64,000 nt of DNA from Telluria antibiotica (GTDB lineage Bacteria; Pseudomonadota; Gammaproteobacteria; Burkholderiales; Burkholderiaceae_D), in contig NZ_JAAQOM010000013.1 in assembly GCF_011682055.1 (NCBI RefSeq), positions 1-64,000 on the forward strand. Direction: 5' to 3'. A model generated the notes under the pieces. It saw only the letters and a list, made by a program, of their open reading frames with translations. It did not search any database and was not told the DNA's origin. Below, one piece after another: positions 18,375 to 28,002 of this stretch (within the stretch, counting starts at the first letter, position 1; the number at the start of each line of letters is the position of its first letter). Position numbers and translations under genes: made by a program.

Positions 18375-20615
18375 TTAGGCGGCGCGCGTCAGCGCATCGT
18401 TGGCCAGCCACTCGATGAGCGCCGCCGGCGCCAGGGGCCGCGCGAACAGATAGCCCTGCGCCAGCGGGCAGCCGAGCGTCTGCAGGATCTGCGCCTGGCG
18501 CTCGTCTTCGACACCCTCGGCGATGATCGACAGCCCGAGATTGCGCCCCAGCTCGATCACCATCTCGGCGATGCTGCTGCCGCGCGCCGCGTCCGTGATC
18601 TCGGTGACGAACGTGCGGTCGATCTTCAGCCGGTCCACGCAAAGGCGCTGCAGGTACGACAGCGACGAGAAGCCCGTACCGAAGTCGTCGATGGCGATCG
18701 ACACGCCGGTCCGCTTGATCTCCGCGAGGCGCTCGATCAGGAGGTCGGGCTCTTCCATCGCCATCGATTCCGTGATTTCCAGTTCCACTCTTTCCGGCGG
18801 TGCGCCGGTGTCGTCCAATGCCTGGCGCAGCATGTCGATGAAGTGCGGGTGGCGGAACTGGACTTGCGAGACGTTGATCGACATCGTGAAATCGAGGTGG
18901 CCGGCCGTACGCACGCGCACGAGTTCCGCACACGCTTCGCGCAGCACCCAGGCGCCGATGTCGATGATCAGGCCCGAATACTCCGCGATGGGGATGAAGC
19001 GGTCGGGCGGCACGAAACGGCCGTCTTCCGTGCGCCAGCGCAGCAGGGCTTCGGCGCCATAGGCGCGGCGCGCGGCCAGTTCCACCTGCGGCTGGTAGGC
19101 GAGGAACAGTTCGCCGCGGGCGAAGCCGCTGCGCAGCGCGTGCATCAGCCGGACGCGCTCGCGGATTTCCACGCCCATGCCGCGCGAAAAATAGAAATGG
19201 CCGCCGCGCCGCTGGCTCTTCGCGCGTTTCAATGCGATATCGGCGTCCTTCAGCGCGTCGCCCGCATTGCCGTCGTGCTCGACGAGGCGCACAAGGCCCA
19301 GCGTCGCCGACACTTGCACGTCCTGGCCTTCGATGGAGAACGGCGCCGCGAACAGGTCCTGCATCGCGGCCGGGTCGATGAGATCGGCCGGGCCCAGCAG
19401 GCTGAAGATGTCGCCGCCGATGCGCGCCAGCGCGAGGCCCGCGTCGAGGCGCGCACGCAGGCGCTGGGCCACCGCAACGAGCAGGGCGTCGCCGAACTGG
19501 TGGCCGAGCGCGTCGTTCGTTTCCGAGAACTGGTCGATGTCGACGAGGCAGAGGGTCGCGTCGGCGCCGGCCTGCAGGCTGTCGTCGACGAGTTCGACAA
19601 GGCGCGTCCGATTCGGCAGGCCCGTCAGCGGATCGTAGAACGCCGCACGGTGCAGGTCCGTCATCAGCGCCACGTTGTCCAGGCCGACGGCGATGCTGCT
19701 CGTGAAGACGTCGACGAGGCCGCGGCGCAGGTCGTCCAGCGGCCGCGTCAGGCGCACCCAGGCAGCGAAGTCCGCGTGCGCCTTGCCGGGAAAGTACAGC
19801 GCCAGGTGATCGTCATGGTACAGGTTGCGGCGTTCGGCCAGCGCCTGTGCGAGGGCCGCCCCCGGGCCATCCGCGCCCGCGGCCAGCATGCCGTCGCGCG
19901 CCAGTCCGGCGCTGGGGCCGCAGCTGGCCAGCACGTGCCAGGCGACGCTGGCGGCATCCGGCGGGCAGACGCACAGCACGCCGTCGGCCCGCTGGCCGGC
20001 GAGGGTGGCCACTTCGCGCAGGATGCCGAGGCTCATCCCGCCGACGGAATGCAGGGCCATCAGCTCCGTGTTCGCGCGCACGACCTCGGCCAGGCCCCTG
20101 CGGCTGTCTTCCAGCGCGTGGATCTGTTCGTAGGCGCGGATCGCGGCGGCCACGCTCGTGTACAGCTTCGTGCGGGTGAGTTCCGATTTCGTGCGGTAGT
20201 CGTTGATGTCGTAGCCGCGGATGGCGTCCATCTCGGGTGCGTAGCCGGGCTGGCCCGTGCGCAGGATGATGCGCACGTCGTGGCGTCCGAGCGTGTCGCG
20301 CACGTGGCGCACGAGGTGCAGGCCGGCGTCCGGCTGTTCCATCACGACGTCGAGGAGGATCACGGCGATGTCGTGCTCACGTTCGAGCACGGCCTTCGCT
20401 TCGGCGGCCGAGTAGGCGTGCAGGAACGCCAGCGGCCGGCCATGCATCTCGAGGTTGCCCAGCGCGAACGTCGTCGTCGAATGGACGTCGGCGTCGTCGT
20501 CGACGATCAGCACCCGCCACGCATGGCCGCTGGCGGAAGCGATAGCCGGCGTCTCGTCTGCGAACACCAGGTCATCGTCCTGTGCGGCGCCCGGGGGCGT
20601 GTTCGGTGCGGGCAT
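18375..20615 (-). CDS. Response regulator: REC - DUF3369 - degenerate GGDEF - EAL
   Basis: A 746-residue cytoplasmic c-di-GMP signalling protein. The receiver domain (about 34-160) has the acidic pair VDDD and the phospho-acceptor aspartate near residue 89 (VILLDVVME). A DUF3369 sensor segment follows (about 170-320). The GGDEF domain (about 335-480) reads GGDIF, so cyclase activity is unlikely. The EAL domain (about 500-740) has an intact AEALLRW, ESMAMEEPD and DDFGTGFSSLSYL, so phosphodiesterase activity is likely. The ATG at MPAPNTPPG was chosen; more upstream codons would run into the aroC leader. The cognate histidine kinase is not in the window. Confidence 0.93.
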   Translation of the reverse strand: MPAPNTPPGAAQDDDLVFADETPAIASASGHAWRVLIVDDDADVHSTTTFALGNLEMHGRPLAFLHAYSAAEAKAVLEREHDIAVILLDVVMEQPDAGLHLVRHVRDTLGRHDVRIILRTGQPGYAPEMDAIRGYDINDYRTKSELTRTKLYTSVAAAIRAYEQIHALEDSRRGLAEVVRANTELMALHSVGGMSLGILREVATLAGQRADGVLCVCPPDAASVAWHVLASCGPSAGLARDGMLAAGADGPGAALAQALAERRNLYHDDHLALYFPGKAHADFAAWVRLTRPLDDLRRGLVDVFTSSIAVGLDNVALMTDLHRAAFYDPLTGLPNRTRLVELVDDSLQAGADATLCLVDIDQFSETNDALGHQFGDALLVAVAQRLRARLDAGLALARIGGDIFSLLGPADLIDPAAMQDLFAAPFSIEGQDVQVSATLGLVRLVEHDGNAGDALKDADIALKRAKSQRRGGHFYFSRGMGVEIRERVRLMHALRSGFARGELFLAYQPQVELAARRAYGAEALLRWRTEDGRFVPPDRFIPIAEYSGLIIDIGAWVLREACAELVRVRTAGHLDFTMSINVSQVQFRHPHFIDMLRQALDDTGAPPERVELEITESMAMEEPDLLIERLAEIKRTGVSIAIDDFGTGFSSLSYLQRLCVDRLKIDRTFVTEITDAARGSSIAEMVIELGRNLGLSIIAEGVEDERQAQILQTLGCPLAQGYLFARPLAPAALIEWLANDALTRAA

Positions 20616-20791
20616 GTGCTGCGTCTCCAGGTAAGCTCGGGTGATTGTGAACAAGTATATATGCAATGTTATCCAGTCAGGCAAGAAAATTCCACAAGGC
20701 AACATTTTTATTGAGGCAGATGGGTTTTGCCCACCTGCGGGCCCATGCTGGTAAAATCTTTTATTCCATTCGCACAACCCAACGAGAATCC

Positions 20792-21886
20792 ATGTCAGGC
20801 AACACATTTGGCAAGCTGTTTTCCGTCACCACTTTCGGCGAGTCGCACGGTCCCGCAATCGGCTGCGTGATCGACGGTTGCCCGCCGGGACTCGTGCTAT
20901 CCGAAGCGGACATCCAGCCGGAGCTGGACCGCCGCAAGCCGGGCACGTCGCGTCACGTGACCCAACGCCAGGAAGCCGACCAGGTCAAGATCCTGTCCGG
21001 CGTCTACGAGGGGGTGACGACGGGCACGCCGATCGCGCTGCTGATCGAGAACACGGACCAGCGCAGCAAGGACTACGGCAACATCGCCGACACCTTCCGC
21101 CCCGGCCACGCCGACTACGCGTACTGGCACAAGTACGGCGTGCGCGACCCGCGCGGCGGCGGCCGTTCGTCGGCGCGCCTGACGGCGCCCGTCGTCGGCG
21201 CCGGCGCCATCGCCAAGAAATGGATGCGCGAAAAATTCGGCACCGAATTCATGGGTTGCATGAGCCAGTTGGGCGACATCGCCGTGCCGTTCGAGGATTT
21301 CAAGCATGTGCACGCCAACCCGTTCTTCGCCGCCACGTCCGACGCCGACCTGATCGCGCGCATGGAAGCGGCGATGGACGACCTGCGCCGCGCCGGCGAT
21401 TCGATCGGCGCACGCATCGACGTCATCGCGAAGAACGTCCCCGTGGGCCTCGGCCAGCCGATCTACGACAAGCTGGACGCGGACATCGCCTACGCCATGA
21501 TGGGCATCAACGCCGTGAAGGGCGTGGAGATCGGCGCCGGCTTCCATTCGGTCGTGCAGAAGGGCTCCGAGCACGGCGACGAGCTGACCCCGGAAGGCTT
21601 CGTGGGCAACAACGCGGGCGGCGTGCTGGGCGGGATTTCGACGGGCCAGGACATCGCCGTGTCGATCGCGATCAAGCCGACGTCGTCGATCCGCACGCCG
21701 CGCCGTTCCATCGACAAGGCCGGCAATCCCGTGTCGGTCGAGACGTTCGGTCGCCACGACCCGTGCGTGGGCATCCGTGCGACGCCGATCGCGGAAGCGA
21801 TGCTGGCGCTCGTGCTGATCGACCACGCCTTGATGCACCGGGCCCAGTGCGGCGACGTGCACGTCGATACGCCGCGCCTGCGCTGA
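20792..21886 (+). CDS. aroC: Chorismate synthase
   Basis: Converts 5-enolpyruvylshikimate-3-phosphate to chorismate, the last shared step of aromatic amino-acid synthesis, using reduced FMN. The 364-residue length is standard. Signatures are GESHGPAIGCVIDGCPPG near the N-terminus, the RPGHADYAYWHKYGVRDPRGGGRSSAR segment and the C-terminal RRSIDKAGNPVSVETFGRHDPCVGIRA. The start at MSGNTFGKLF matches the family; the frame is open upstream but those codons are not conserved. It is flanked by a strong hairpin terminator. Confidence 0.98.
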   Translation: MSGNTFGKLFSVTTFGESHGPAIGCVIDGCPPGLVLSEADIQPELDRRKPGTSRHVTQRQEADQVKILSGVYEGVTTGTPIALLIENTDQRSKDYGNIADTFRPGHADYAYWHKYGVRDPRGGGRSSARLTAPVVGAGAIAKKWMREKFGTEFMGCMSQLGDIAVPFEDFKHVHANPFFAATSDADLIARMEAAMDDLRRAGDSIGARIDVIAKNVPVGLGQPIYDKLDADIAYAMMGINAVKGVEIGAGFHSVVQKGSEHGDELTPEGFVGNNAGGVLGGISTGQDIAVSIAIKPTSSIRTPRRSIDKAGNPVSVETFGRHDPCVGIRATPIAEAMLALVLIDHALMHRAQCGDVHVDTPRLR

Positions 21887-21903
21887 TCCCCCTGTCCGTA
21901 ACG

Positions 21904-21931
21904 AAAAAGGCGCCTGTCACGGCGCCTTTTT
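21904..21931. terminator. Bidirectional intrinsic terminator after aroC
   Basis: A perfect inverted repeat, AAAAAGGCGCC - TGTCAC - GGCGCCTTTTT, gives a GC-rich stem with a T-run on either strand. It sits between the convergent aroC and HDOD genes and should terminate both transcripts. Confidence 0.92.
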
Positions 21932-21949
21932 CGTTGGCGGACGAGTGTG

Positions 21950-23443
21950 TCAAGCCCGGCCGGCCACCGCTTCCACCAGCTGGCGCCGCTCGACGCTTTT
22001 CACGACGAGGCCGCGCAAGTCGTTCAGCAGCGCAAACTCCGTCTGGCTCAGGTAGACGGACGGGAAGCGGTCGTCCCAGTCGCCGTAGATGAAGCCGACC
22101 GGCTCGCCCTGCGTGCACAGCGGGATGATGACGAAGCAGCGCGCTTCCGCCAGCGAGTCTTTCCACCACGGCGGCAGCTTGCTGGAGAACTTCGGGTCGC
22201 GCGCGTTCTCGATGAAGATCACGCGGTCGCTGCCGAGCGCCGCGAAGAACACGTTCGGCTCGTACGCGTCGTCGAACGCGAGCTTCGGGACGATGGTCTT
22301 GGCATTGTCGCCGAGGCCGATCTTGGCCGTGTAGCGGCCGTCGCGGCGGTTGCGCAGGAAGCCGAAGGCACGCGTAAACGACAGGCCGTGGTACGCGGTC
22401 TCGATGGCCATCGACACCATCTGTCCCGCCGTGGCGGTGGCGGCGGCGTCGCGCATGTCGGCCACGCCGCTCATGAGGATCTTGTTGCCGGCCTCGCGCA
22501 TGCGCGTGACGGCGGCGGCGCGGGCGCGCTTCTCGGGCGGGTTCGCGAGCGGTGCGATCGACAGGTCGGCCGCCGCTTCCACTTTCGCCTTCTCGATGGC
22601 GCCGACGATGTTGGCCGGCTCGATGCCGAGCAGCGGGGCGAAGCCGGCCGCCAATACCTTCACCTGTTCGGCGCCTGCTTCATCGCCGTGCCACAGGCTG
22701 TCCGCGCACTGGGCCGACATGGTGCCGAGGGCGGCGAGCCAGTCGTCGTGGCCGAAGTCGGCGCCGCGTTCGCCCGGCTGCACGCGGCGCATGCCGGCGA
22801 TCAGGTTGTGCGGCAGGCCCCAGTGTTCCGCCGTCGCGCGGCCGATATGTTCGAGCGACAGGCCGAGCTGGGCGACGGACGCCGAATCGATGTCGGCCCC
22901 GCCCACGGCCTGCTGCATCAAGGTCCACTGCTCGGGCAGGTAGAACGTGACCATCATGCGGCCCAGCGAATGGAGGATCGAGCACACGACGGCTTCCTCC
23001 GGATCGCGCGAGGCGGCCTCGTTCGCAACCTGGTGCGCGACCATCCCGGCCAGCACGGCCTTTTCCATCTCGATGTGGGCCTGCAGCGAATCGGGCGTGG
23101 ATTTACTCAGTTCCTCGATCAATTTGAGGCCCAGCGCAAGGTGGCCGATGGCTTCCGTGCCCAGCACGAGGATCGCCTTCGACACCGTGCTGATGCGCTG
23201 GCCGAACGCGGAATACATGCCGCTGTTCGCCAGGCGCAGGACCTTCTGCGTGAGCACGGGGTCGGACAGCACGGTCTGCGTCATGGAAAAGTCGCGCTCG
23301 TCCTCGCCGCGCATCGAGGCGAGGATGGCGTTGATGGCCTTCGTGAAGCCGGGCATGTCGCCGCGGCGGCGAATGCGCTCCCACAGCAGGGCGAGGGTGG
23401 CGTCGGCTTGCGGCGATCGTTCGATGGTAGCAGTCTGGTTCAT
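21950..23443 (-). CDS. HDOD domain signalling protein with C-terminal GAF-like region
   Basis: A 497-residue protein. The HDOD domain (about 20-225) includes VLSDPVLTQKVLRLANSGMY, ISTVSKAILVLGTEAIGHLALGL and SILHSLGRMMVTFYLPEQW. HDOD proteins are non-enzymatic relatives of HD-GYP that act in signalling and motility control. The C-terminal third (about 330-490) has a GAF-like pattern ending in PLCTQGEPVGFIYGDW. Its ATG overlaps the stop of the upstream GGDEF-EAL gene by four bases (ATGA), so both are translated together and probably belong to one signalling unit. Confidence 0.9.
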   Translation of the reverse strand: MNQTATIERSPQADATLALLWERIRRRGDMPGFTKAINAILASMRGEDERDFSMTQTVLSDPVLTQKVLRLANSGMYSAFGQRISTVSKAILVLGTEAIGHLALGLKLIEELSKSTPDSLQAHIEMEKAVLAGMVAHQVANEAASRDPEEAVVCSILHSLGRMMVTFYLPEQWTLMQQAVGGADIDSASVAQLGLSLEHIGRATAEHWGLPHNLIAGMRRVQPGERGADFGHDDWLAALGTMSAQCADSLWHGDEAGAEQVKVLAAGFAPLLGIEPANIVGAIEKAKVEAAADLSIAPLANPPEKRARAAAVTRMREAGNKILMSGVADMRDAAATATAGQMVSMAIETAYHGLSFTRAFGFLRNRRDGRYTAKIGLGDNAKTIVPKLAFDDAYEPNVFFAALGSDRVIFIENARDPKFSSKLPPWWKDSLAEARCFVIIPLCTQGEPVGFIYGDWDDRFPSVYLSQTEFALLNDLRGLVVKSVERRQLVEAVAGRA

Positions 23444-25188
23444 GTGAGGCCCGCCCGTAATTCGTCCGGCAGCAGTTCCGTGTACAGGTTTTCCTTCAGC
23501 GCGGCCATGGCCACGTGGGGCGGCATGGGCTTGCCGGTCAGGTAGCCTTGTACGTAGTCGCATCCGCGCGACTCGACGTAGGTCAGTTGTTCTTCGGTCT
23601 CGACGCCTTCGGCCACGACGGACAGGTCGAGGTGCTTGGCCAGGTCGAGCACGGCGTTGCAGATCGCCCCGTCCTTCGTCGAGGCGGGCAGGTCCTTGAT
23701 AAAGGCGCGGTCGATCTTCAGCACCGAGATCGGGAAGCGCTTCAGGTAGGCCAGGCTCGAATACCCGGTGCCGAAGTCGTCGATCGCGATGCGCGCGTTG
23801 CGCTCGGCCATCTTGGTGAGGATGGCTTCCGCGTGGACCGGGTCGATCATCAGCGTGCCTTCCGTGATTTCCAGCACGAGCTTGTCGCCCGGCGCGCCGG
23901 AAAAGCCGAGGGCGTCGTCCAGCACGTGCAGGAAGCGGTCGTTGCGGAACTGGCGCGGGCTGATGTTGACGGAGATGTACAGGTCGCGCTTGGCCACTTC
24001 CTCGAACTGACGCAACTGCACGAGCGCCGCCTTCAGCGCCCAGGCGCCCAGCAGGTTGATGAGGCCGTTCGTCTCGGCGATGGGGATGAAGCGCACGGGC
24101 GGCACCATGCCGAGCGTGGGGTGCTTCCAGCGCATCAGCGTCTCGAAGCCTTCGATGCGGCGCGTGCGACTCGACACGATGGGCTGGTAGTACAGCAGGA
24201 ACTCGCCTTCGCGCACGGCCTGGAACATCGCGGCCTCGAGAGAAATGTCGTGCTGCGGCGGACCGCTCTCGCGCATGCTGTAGACGACGGTGCGGCCCTT
24301 GCCCGTCTCCTTGGCGCGGCCCATGGCGGCGTCGGCCAGCGCGATCAGGCGGATCTCGTCCTCGGCATGGTCCGGGTAGATCGACACGCCGACGGAGGCA
24401 CCCAGGTACACGGTATGGCCGTCGATCTCGAACGGCGATTGCAGGGCCGCGAGCAGGCGGCCACTCACGAGCTTGATCTGGTCCGGCGTGAACGTGCCCG
24501 GCAGCACGGCGACGAACTCGTCACCTCCCACGCGCGCCAGCGTGTCGCTGTCGCGCAGGGTCTTGCGCAGCCGCACGGCGGCCTGGCGCAGCACGGCGTC
24601 GCCGACCGGATGGCCGAGGCCGTCGTTGACTTTCTTGAAGCCGTCCAGGCCGATGGTCGCCACGCAAAAGCCCTGGCCCGAGCGGCGTGCATTGGCGATC
24701 ACCATCCGGATGCGGTCGGACAGCAGCAGGCGGTTCGGCAGCTCCGTCAGCGCGTCGTGCGTCGCCATGTGGCGCAGCCGCTGCTCGGTCGCGCGCTGGG
24801 CCGACATGTCGCGCCCGACGACCAGCAGTTCATCGCTGCCGGGCAGGGCGCCGATGCGCAGTTCGTACCACGTGTCGCGGCCGGCGCAGCGCAACCGCAC
24901 TTCGACGAGGACGGGTGCGCCCGCCGCGGGATCGCCCGCTGCGCCGGCGTCGACGATGGCATTGCGCAGCGCGGCCTGGTCTACGTCGGCGGCGAGGCTT
25001 GTCAATACGGATCCGGCGAGCGCCCGCGTGCCGAACGCGCGTTCCGCGCGCTGGCTGGCATGGCGGATCGAGCCGGTGGAGTCGAGGCGGAACGCGACGT
25101 CGCCCACCGCTTCCATGTAGCTGTCCGGGCTCGCTGCCGGCGCCGCATGGCGCGGATCGTTCGTTACTGCGGATGAACTGGCGCGCAT
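23440..25188 (-). CDS. PAS - GGDEF - EAL c-di-GMP turnover protein
   Basis: A 582-residue protein. A PAS-like sensor occupies about residues 20-140 (SYMEAVGDVAFRLDSTGSIRHASQRAERAFG). The GGDEF domain (about 155-310) has the intact signature VGGDEFVAVL. The EAL domain (about 330-570) begins EGFETLMRW, so the signature is ETL rather than EAL, but the metal-site motifs EITEGTLM, DDFGTGYSSLAYLKRFPI and VAEGVETEEQL are kept. It could be a cyclase, a phosphodiesterase or both. No transmembrane segment is seen. The start chosen (MRASSSAV) is the best match to the domain boundary; upstream codons to 25311 are unlikely to be coding. Confidence 0.88.
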   Translation of the reverse strand: MRASSSAVTNDPRHAAPAASPDSYMEAVGDVAFRLDSTGSIRHASQRAERAFGTRALAGSVLTSLAADVDQAALRNAIVDAGAAGDPAAGAPVLVEVRLRCAGRDTWYELRIGALPGSDELLVVGRDMSAQRATEQRLRHMATHDALTELPNRLLLSDRIRMVIANARRSGQGFCVATIGLDGFKKVNDGLGHPVGDAVLRQAAVRLRKTLRDSDTLARVGGDEFVAVLPGTFTPDQIKLVSGRLLAALQSPFEIDGHTVYLGASVGVSIYPDHAEDEIRLIALADAAMGRAKETGKGRTVVYSMRESGPPQHDISLEAAMFQAVREGEFLLYYQPIVSSRTRRIEGFETLMRWKHPTLGMVPPVRFIPIAETNGLINLLGAWALKAALVQLRQFEEVAKRDLYISVNISPRQFRNDRFLHVLDDALGFSGAPGDKLVLEITEGTLMIDPVHAEAILTKMAERNARIAIDDFGTGYSSLAYLKRFPISVLKIDRAFIKDLPASTKDGAICNAVLDLAKHLDLSVVAEGVETEEQLTYVESRGCDYVQGYLTGKPMPPHVAMAALKENLYTELLPDELRAGLT

Positions 25189-25529
25189 CGTCGAAATATC
25201 TGCTTTCTCGTTTGGCAGAACCTGCCTGGGTAATGCTGGAGTGTACCAAATCAACAAGCAATGTATCACCGAAAGATTCCAATCGGCATTGAAATTCACA
25301 ATGCCCGGCATCTTTCTGTCCCTGCTTGATACGCCGCAGTGTCCACGTCGGGGTGGGGCGCGCTTGCCCGGCGCAAGGCTTTAGGCTAGCCTTGTTGTTT
25401 AACCGATAACGTGGTGCAGCGGCTCGAGAGGTTATTGTCGCCGATGCAGTTCAAAGAGGAAACATTCGCGGCGGGGCGCTGATGCTCAGCTGCAACAATC
25501 AGCCCGACACCGCCATAGGAGACGATGCC
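25189..25529. other. Divergent intergenic region, GGDEF-EAL gene / acyl-CoA dehydrogenase gene
   Basis: About 340 bases without a supportable gene. It should hold the promoters of both divergent genes. A 10-base perfect palindrome AGGCTAGCCT lies at 25383-25392, and an A/T-richer stretch follows. No clear -35/-10 pair stands out. The dehydrogenase ribosome site AGGAG is at 25518-25522. Confidence 0.5.
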
Positions 25530-27221
25530 ATGAACCGATTCGATACCCACGAGGTCTTCAACCAGGCGCTGCCATTCGGCGACGTCGACCTGTTCCGTTG
25601 CGATCGCGCGCTCGCCGAGGGTCTGGCGCGCGAAGGTGGCGGCTGGGCGCGCGCCGACCTGGAGCGCCTCGGCGTGCTGCTGGGCGGCGCGGCCGTCCTC
25701 GACCTGGGCCGCCTGGCCAACGAGTTCCCGCCGCGCCTGGTGAACTTCGACCGGACGGGCCACCGAGTGGACGAGATCGAATTCCACCCCGCGTGGCACG
25801 AGTTGATGCGACTATTGATCGAGAACGGCGCGCACTCGCTGCCCTGGGAGGCGCCGCGTGCCGGCGCCCAGGTCGCGCGCGCGGCGGCCTATCTGCTGTT
25901 CGGCCAGGTGGAAAACGGCGCGCAGTGTCCTGTCACGATGACGTATGCATCGGTGCCGGCGCTGCGCCAGCATCCGGGCATCGCGGCGCACTGGCTGCCC
26001 AAGATCCTCTCGCGCCACTACGATCCGCGCTCGCTGCCCGTCGAGCAGAAGCGGGGTGCGCTGGTCGGCATGGGCATGACGGAAAAGCAGGGCGGCACCG
26101 ACGTGCGCGCGAACACGACGCGGGCCACCCCGATGAACCCGGCCGTCGCGGAGCAGCGTTTCGGCGTCGAATGGCGCGACGCGTGGAGCCTCGTCGGCCA
26201 CAAATGGTTTTTCTCGACGCCCCAGTCGGACGCCCACCTGGTGCTGGCGCAGGCCGACGAGGGCGGCAGCGCGGGTCTCTCGTGCTTCTTCGTGCCGCGC
26301 TACCTGCCGGACGGCACCCGCAACGCGATCCGCGTGCAGCGCCTCAAGAACAAGGTCGGCAACAAGTCGAACGCGTCGTCCGAAGTCGAGTTCTGCGATG
26401 CCGTCGGCTGGATGATCGGCCAGGAAGGGCGCGGCATCCCGACCATCCTCGAGATGGGCAGCCACACGCGCCTCGATTGCGTGCTGGGCTCGGCCGGCAT
26501 CATGCGCGCCGCGCTGTGCCATGCACTGCATCATGCGCGCGCGCGCAGCGCGTTCGGCCGCCCGCTCGCGGAGCAGCCGCTGATGCGGAACGTGCTGGCC
26601 GACCTCGCGCTGGAATCGGAAGCGGCGACGGCGTTCGCGCTGCGCCTCGCCCGCTGCTTCGACGTGGGGCCGGATGGCGCGGCCGATCCGTGCGAGGCCG
26701 CGCTGGGCCGCATCCTGACGCCCGCCGGCAAGTACTGGCTGTGCAAGCGCGGCCCCGCGTTCGGCGCCGAGGCGATGGAAGTCATGGGCGGCAACGGCTA
26801 CGTCGAGGATGGCCCGCTGGCGCGCCTGTACCGCGAATTCCCCGTCAACTCGATTTGGGAAGGCTCCGGCAACGTGATGTGCCTGGACGTGTTGCGCGCC
26901 TCGGCGAAGGGGGCGGAGCCGCGCGACGCGCTGGCGGCCGAGCTGGCGCTGGCATCCGGCCGCGACCCCCGCTTCGACGCGTATTGCGCGCGTCTGCTGG
27001 ACGGCCTCCGGACGCTCGCGACCGGCGAATTCGGTGCGCGCCGCCTCGCCGAGCACATTGTCGTCGCCGTGCAGGGGGGCCTGCTGCTGCGCCATGCGCC
27101 GGCGTTCGTCGCGGACGCGTTCGTGGCGTCGCGCATCGCGGTGGACGTGGGTGGGGCGTTCGGCCGCCTGCCGGACGGCGTCGACTGCGGCGCCATCCTC
27201 GCCCGCGCGCTTATTGAATGA
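25530..27221 (+). CDS. AidB-like acyl-CoA dehydrogenase
   Basis: A 563-residue flavoprotein of the acyl-CoA dehydrogenase superfamily, closest in layout to AidB/isovaleryl-type enzymes: an extended N-terminal domain (about 1-170), the flavin-binding middle (GMGMTEKQGGTDVRANTT, WSLVGHKWFFSTPQSDAHLVLA), and the C-terminal helical domain with AMEVMGGNGYVEDGPLARLYREFPVNSIWEGSGNVMCLDVLR. AidB in E. coli is induced on alkylation and binds DNA; a metabolic acyl-CoA substrate is equally possible here. A good ribosome site AGGAG stands eight bases before the ATG. It is transcribed away from the c-di-GMP genes. Confidence 0.9.
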   Translation: MNRFDTHEVFNQALPFGDVDLFRCDRALAEGLAREGGGWARADLERLGVLLGGAAVLDLGRLANEFPPRLVNFDRTGHRVDEIEFHPAWHELMRLLIENGAHSLPWEAPRAGAQVARAAAYLLFGQVENGAQCPVTMTYASVPALRQHPGIAAHWLPKILSRHYDPRSLPVEQKRGALVGMGMTEKQGGTDVRANTTRATPMNPAVAEQRFGVEWRDAWSLVGHKWFFSTPQSDAHLVLAQADEGGSAGLSCFFVPRYLPDGTRNAIRVQRLKNKVGNKSNASSEVEFCDAVGWMIGQEGRGIPTILEMGSHTRLDCVLGSAGIMRAALCHALHHARARSAFGRPLAEQPLMRNVLADLALESEAATAFALRLARCFDVGPDGAADPCEAALGRILTPAGKYWLCKRGPAFGAEAMEVMGGNGYVEDGPLARLYREFPVNSIWEGSGNVMCLDVLRASAKGAEPRDALAAELALASGRDPRFDAYCARLLDGLRTLATGEFGARRLAEHIVVAVQGGLLLRHAPAFVADAFVASRIAVDVGGAFGRLPDGVDCGAILARALIE

Positions 27222-27250
27222 AGGTAATGATAAAACTTCGACAAAGGACG

Positions 27251-27278
27251 GGACAAACGGGCGCATGGCTGGGATAAT
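27251..27278 (+). promoter_or_regulatory. Candidate upp promoter
   Basis: GGACAA (27251-27256) and GATAAT (27273-27278) are separated by 16 bases, 64 bases before the upp ATG. It is a plausible sigma-70 promoter read from sequence alone. Confidence 0.4.
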
Positions 27279-27341
27279 GTTCGCCATTTACCGACAACCA
27301 GGCCGTCATCACGAGTGATCGCCGCTGTTTGATTCTTGATT

Positions 27342-27992
27342 ATGCAAACCAATCCGCGCTTCCCGAACCTGTTCATCCTGAACCACCCGCTGATCCAGCA
27401 CAAGCTGTCGCACATGCGCGACCGCGGCACGTCCACGCGCACGTTCCGCGAACTGCTCCGCGAGATCACGCTGCTGATGGGTTACGAGATCACGCGCGAC
27501 CTGCCGCTGACGACGCGCACGATCGACACGCCGCTGATGACGGTCGATGCGCCCGTCATCGCGGGCAAGAAACTGGCCATCGTGCCGATCCTGCGTGCGG
27601 GTGTCGGCATGAGCGACGGCCTGCTGGAACTGGTGCCGTCCGCCCGTGTCGGCCACATCGGCGTGTTCCGCGACCCGGAGACGCACCTGCCCGTCGAATA
27701 CCTCGTGCGCTTGCCGGACACGGCCGAGCGCACGTTCATCCTGTGCGATCCGATGGTCGCCACGGGCAACTCGGCCGTGTATGCCGTCGACGTGCTGAAG
27801 AAGCGCGGCGTGACGGACGACCAGATCATTTTCCTCGCGCTCGTTGCGGCACCGGAAGGGGTCGAGGTGTTCCACAAGGCCCATCCGGGTGTGAAGTTGT
27901 ACGTGGCCTCGCTCGACAGCCACCTGAACGACCACGCGTACATCGTGCCGGGCCTGGGCGATGCCGGCGACCGCATCTTCGGTACGAAATGA
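27342..27992 (+). CDS. upp: Uracil phosphoribosyltransferase
   Basis: Salvages uracil with PRPP to give UMP in the cytoplasm. The 216-residue length is usual. Signatures are the N-terminal NHPLIQHKLSHMRDRGTSTRTFRELL, the LRAGVGMSDGLLELVP loop and the PRPP-binding LCDPMVATGNSAVYAVD, and the uracil-binding YIVPGLGDAGDRIFGTK at the end. A TTG codon lies two codons upstream, but the ATG is the likely start. The Hpt gene begins 10 bases after its stop. Confidence 0.98.
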   Translation: MQTNPRFPNLFILNHPLIQHKLSHMRDRGTSTRTFRELLREITLLMGYEITRDLPLTTRTIDTPLMTVDAPVIAGKKLAIVPILRAGVGMSDGLLELVPSARVGHIGVFRDPETHLPVEYLVRLPDTAERTFILCDPMVATGNSAVYAVDVLKKRGVTDDQIIFLALVAAPEGVEVFHKAHPGVKLYVASLDSHLNDHAYIVPGLGDAGDRIFGTK

Positions 27993-28002
27993 GCGGCACC
28001 GA

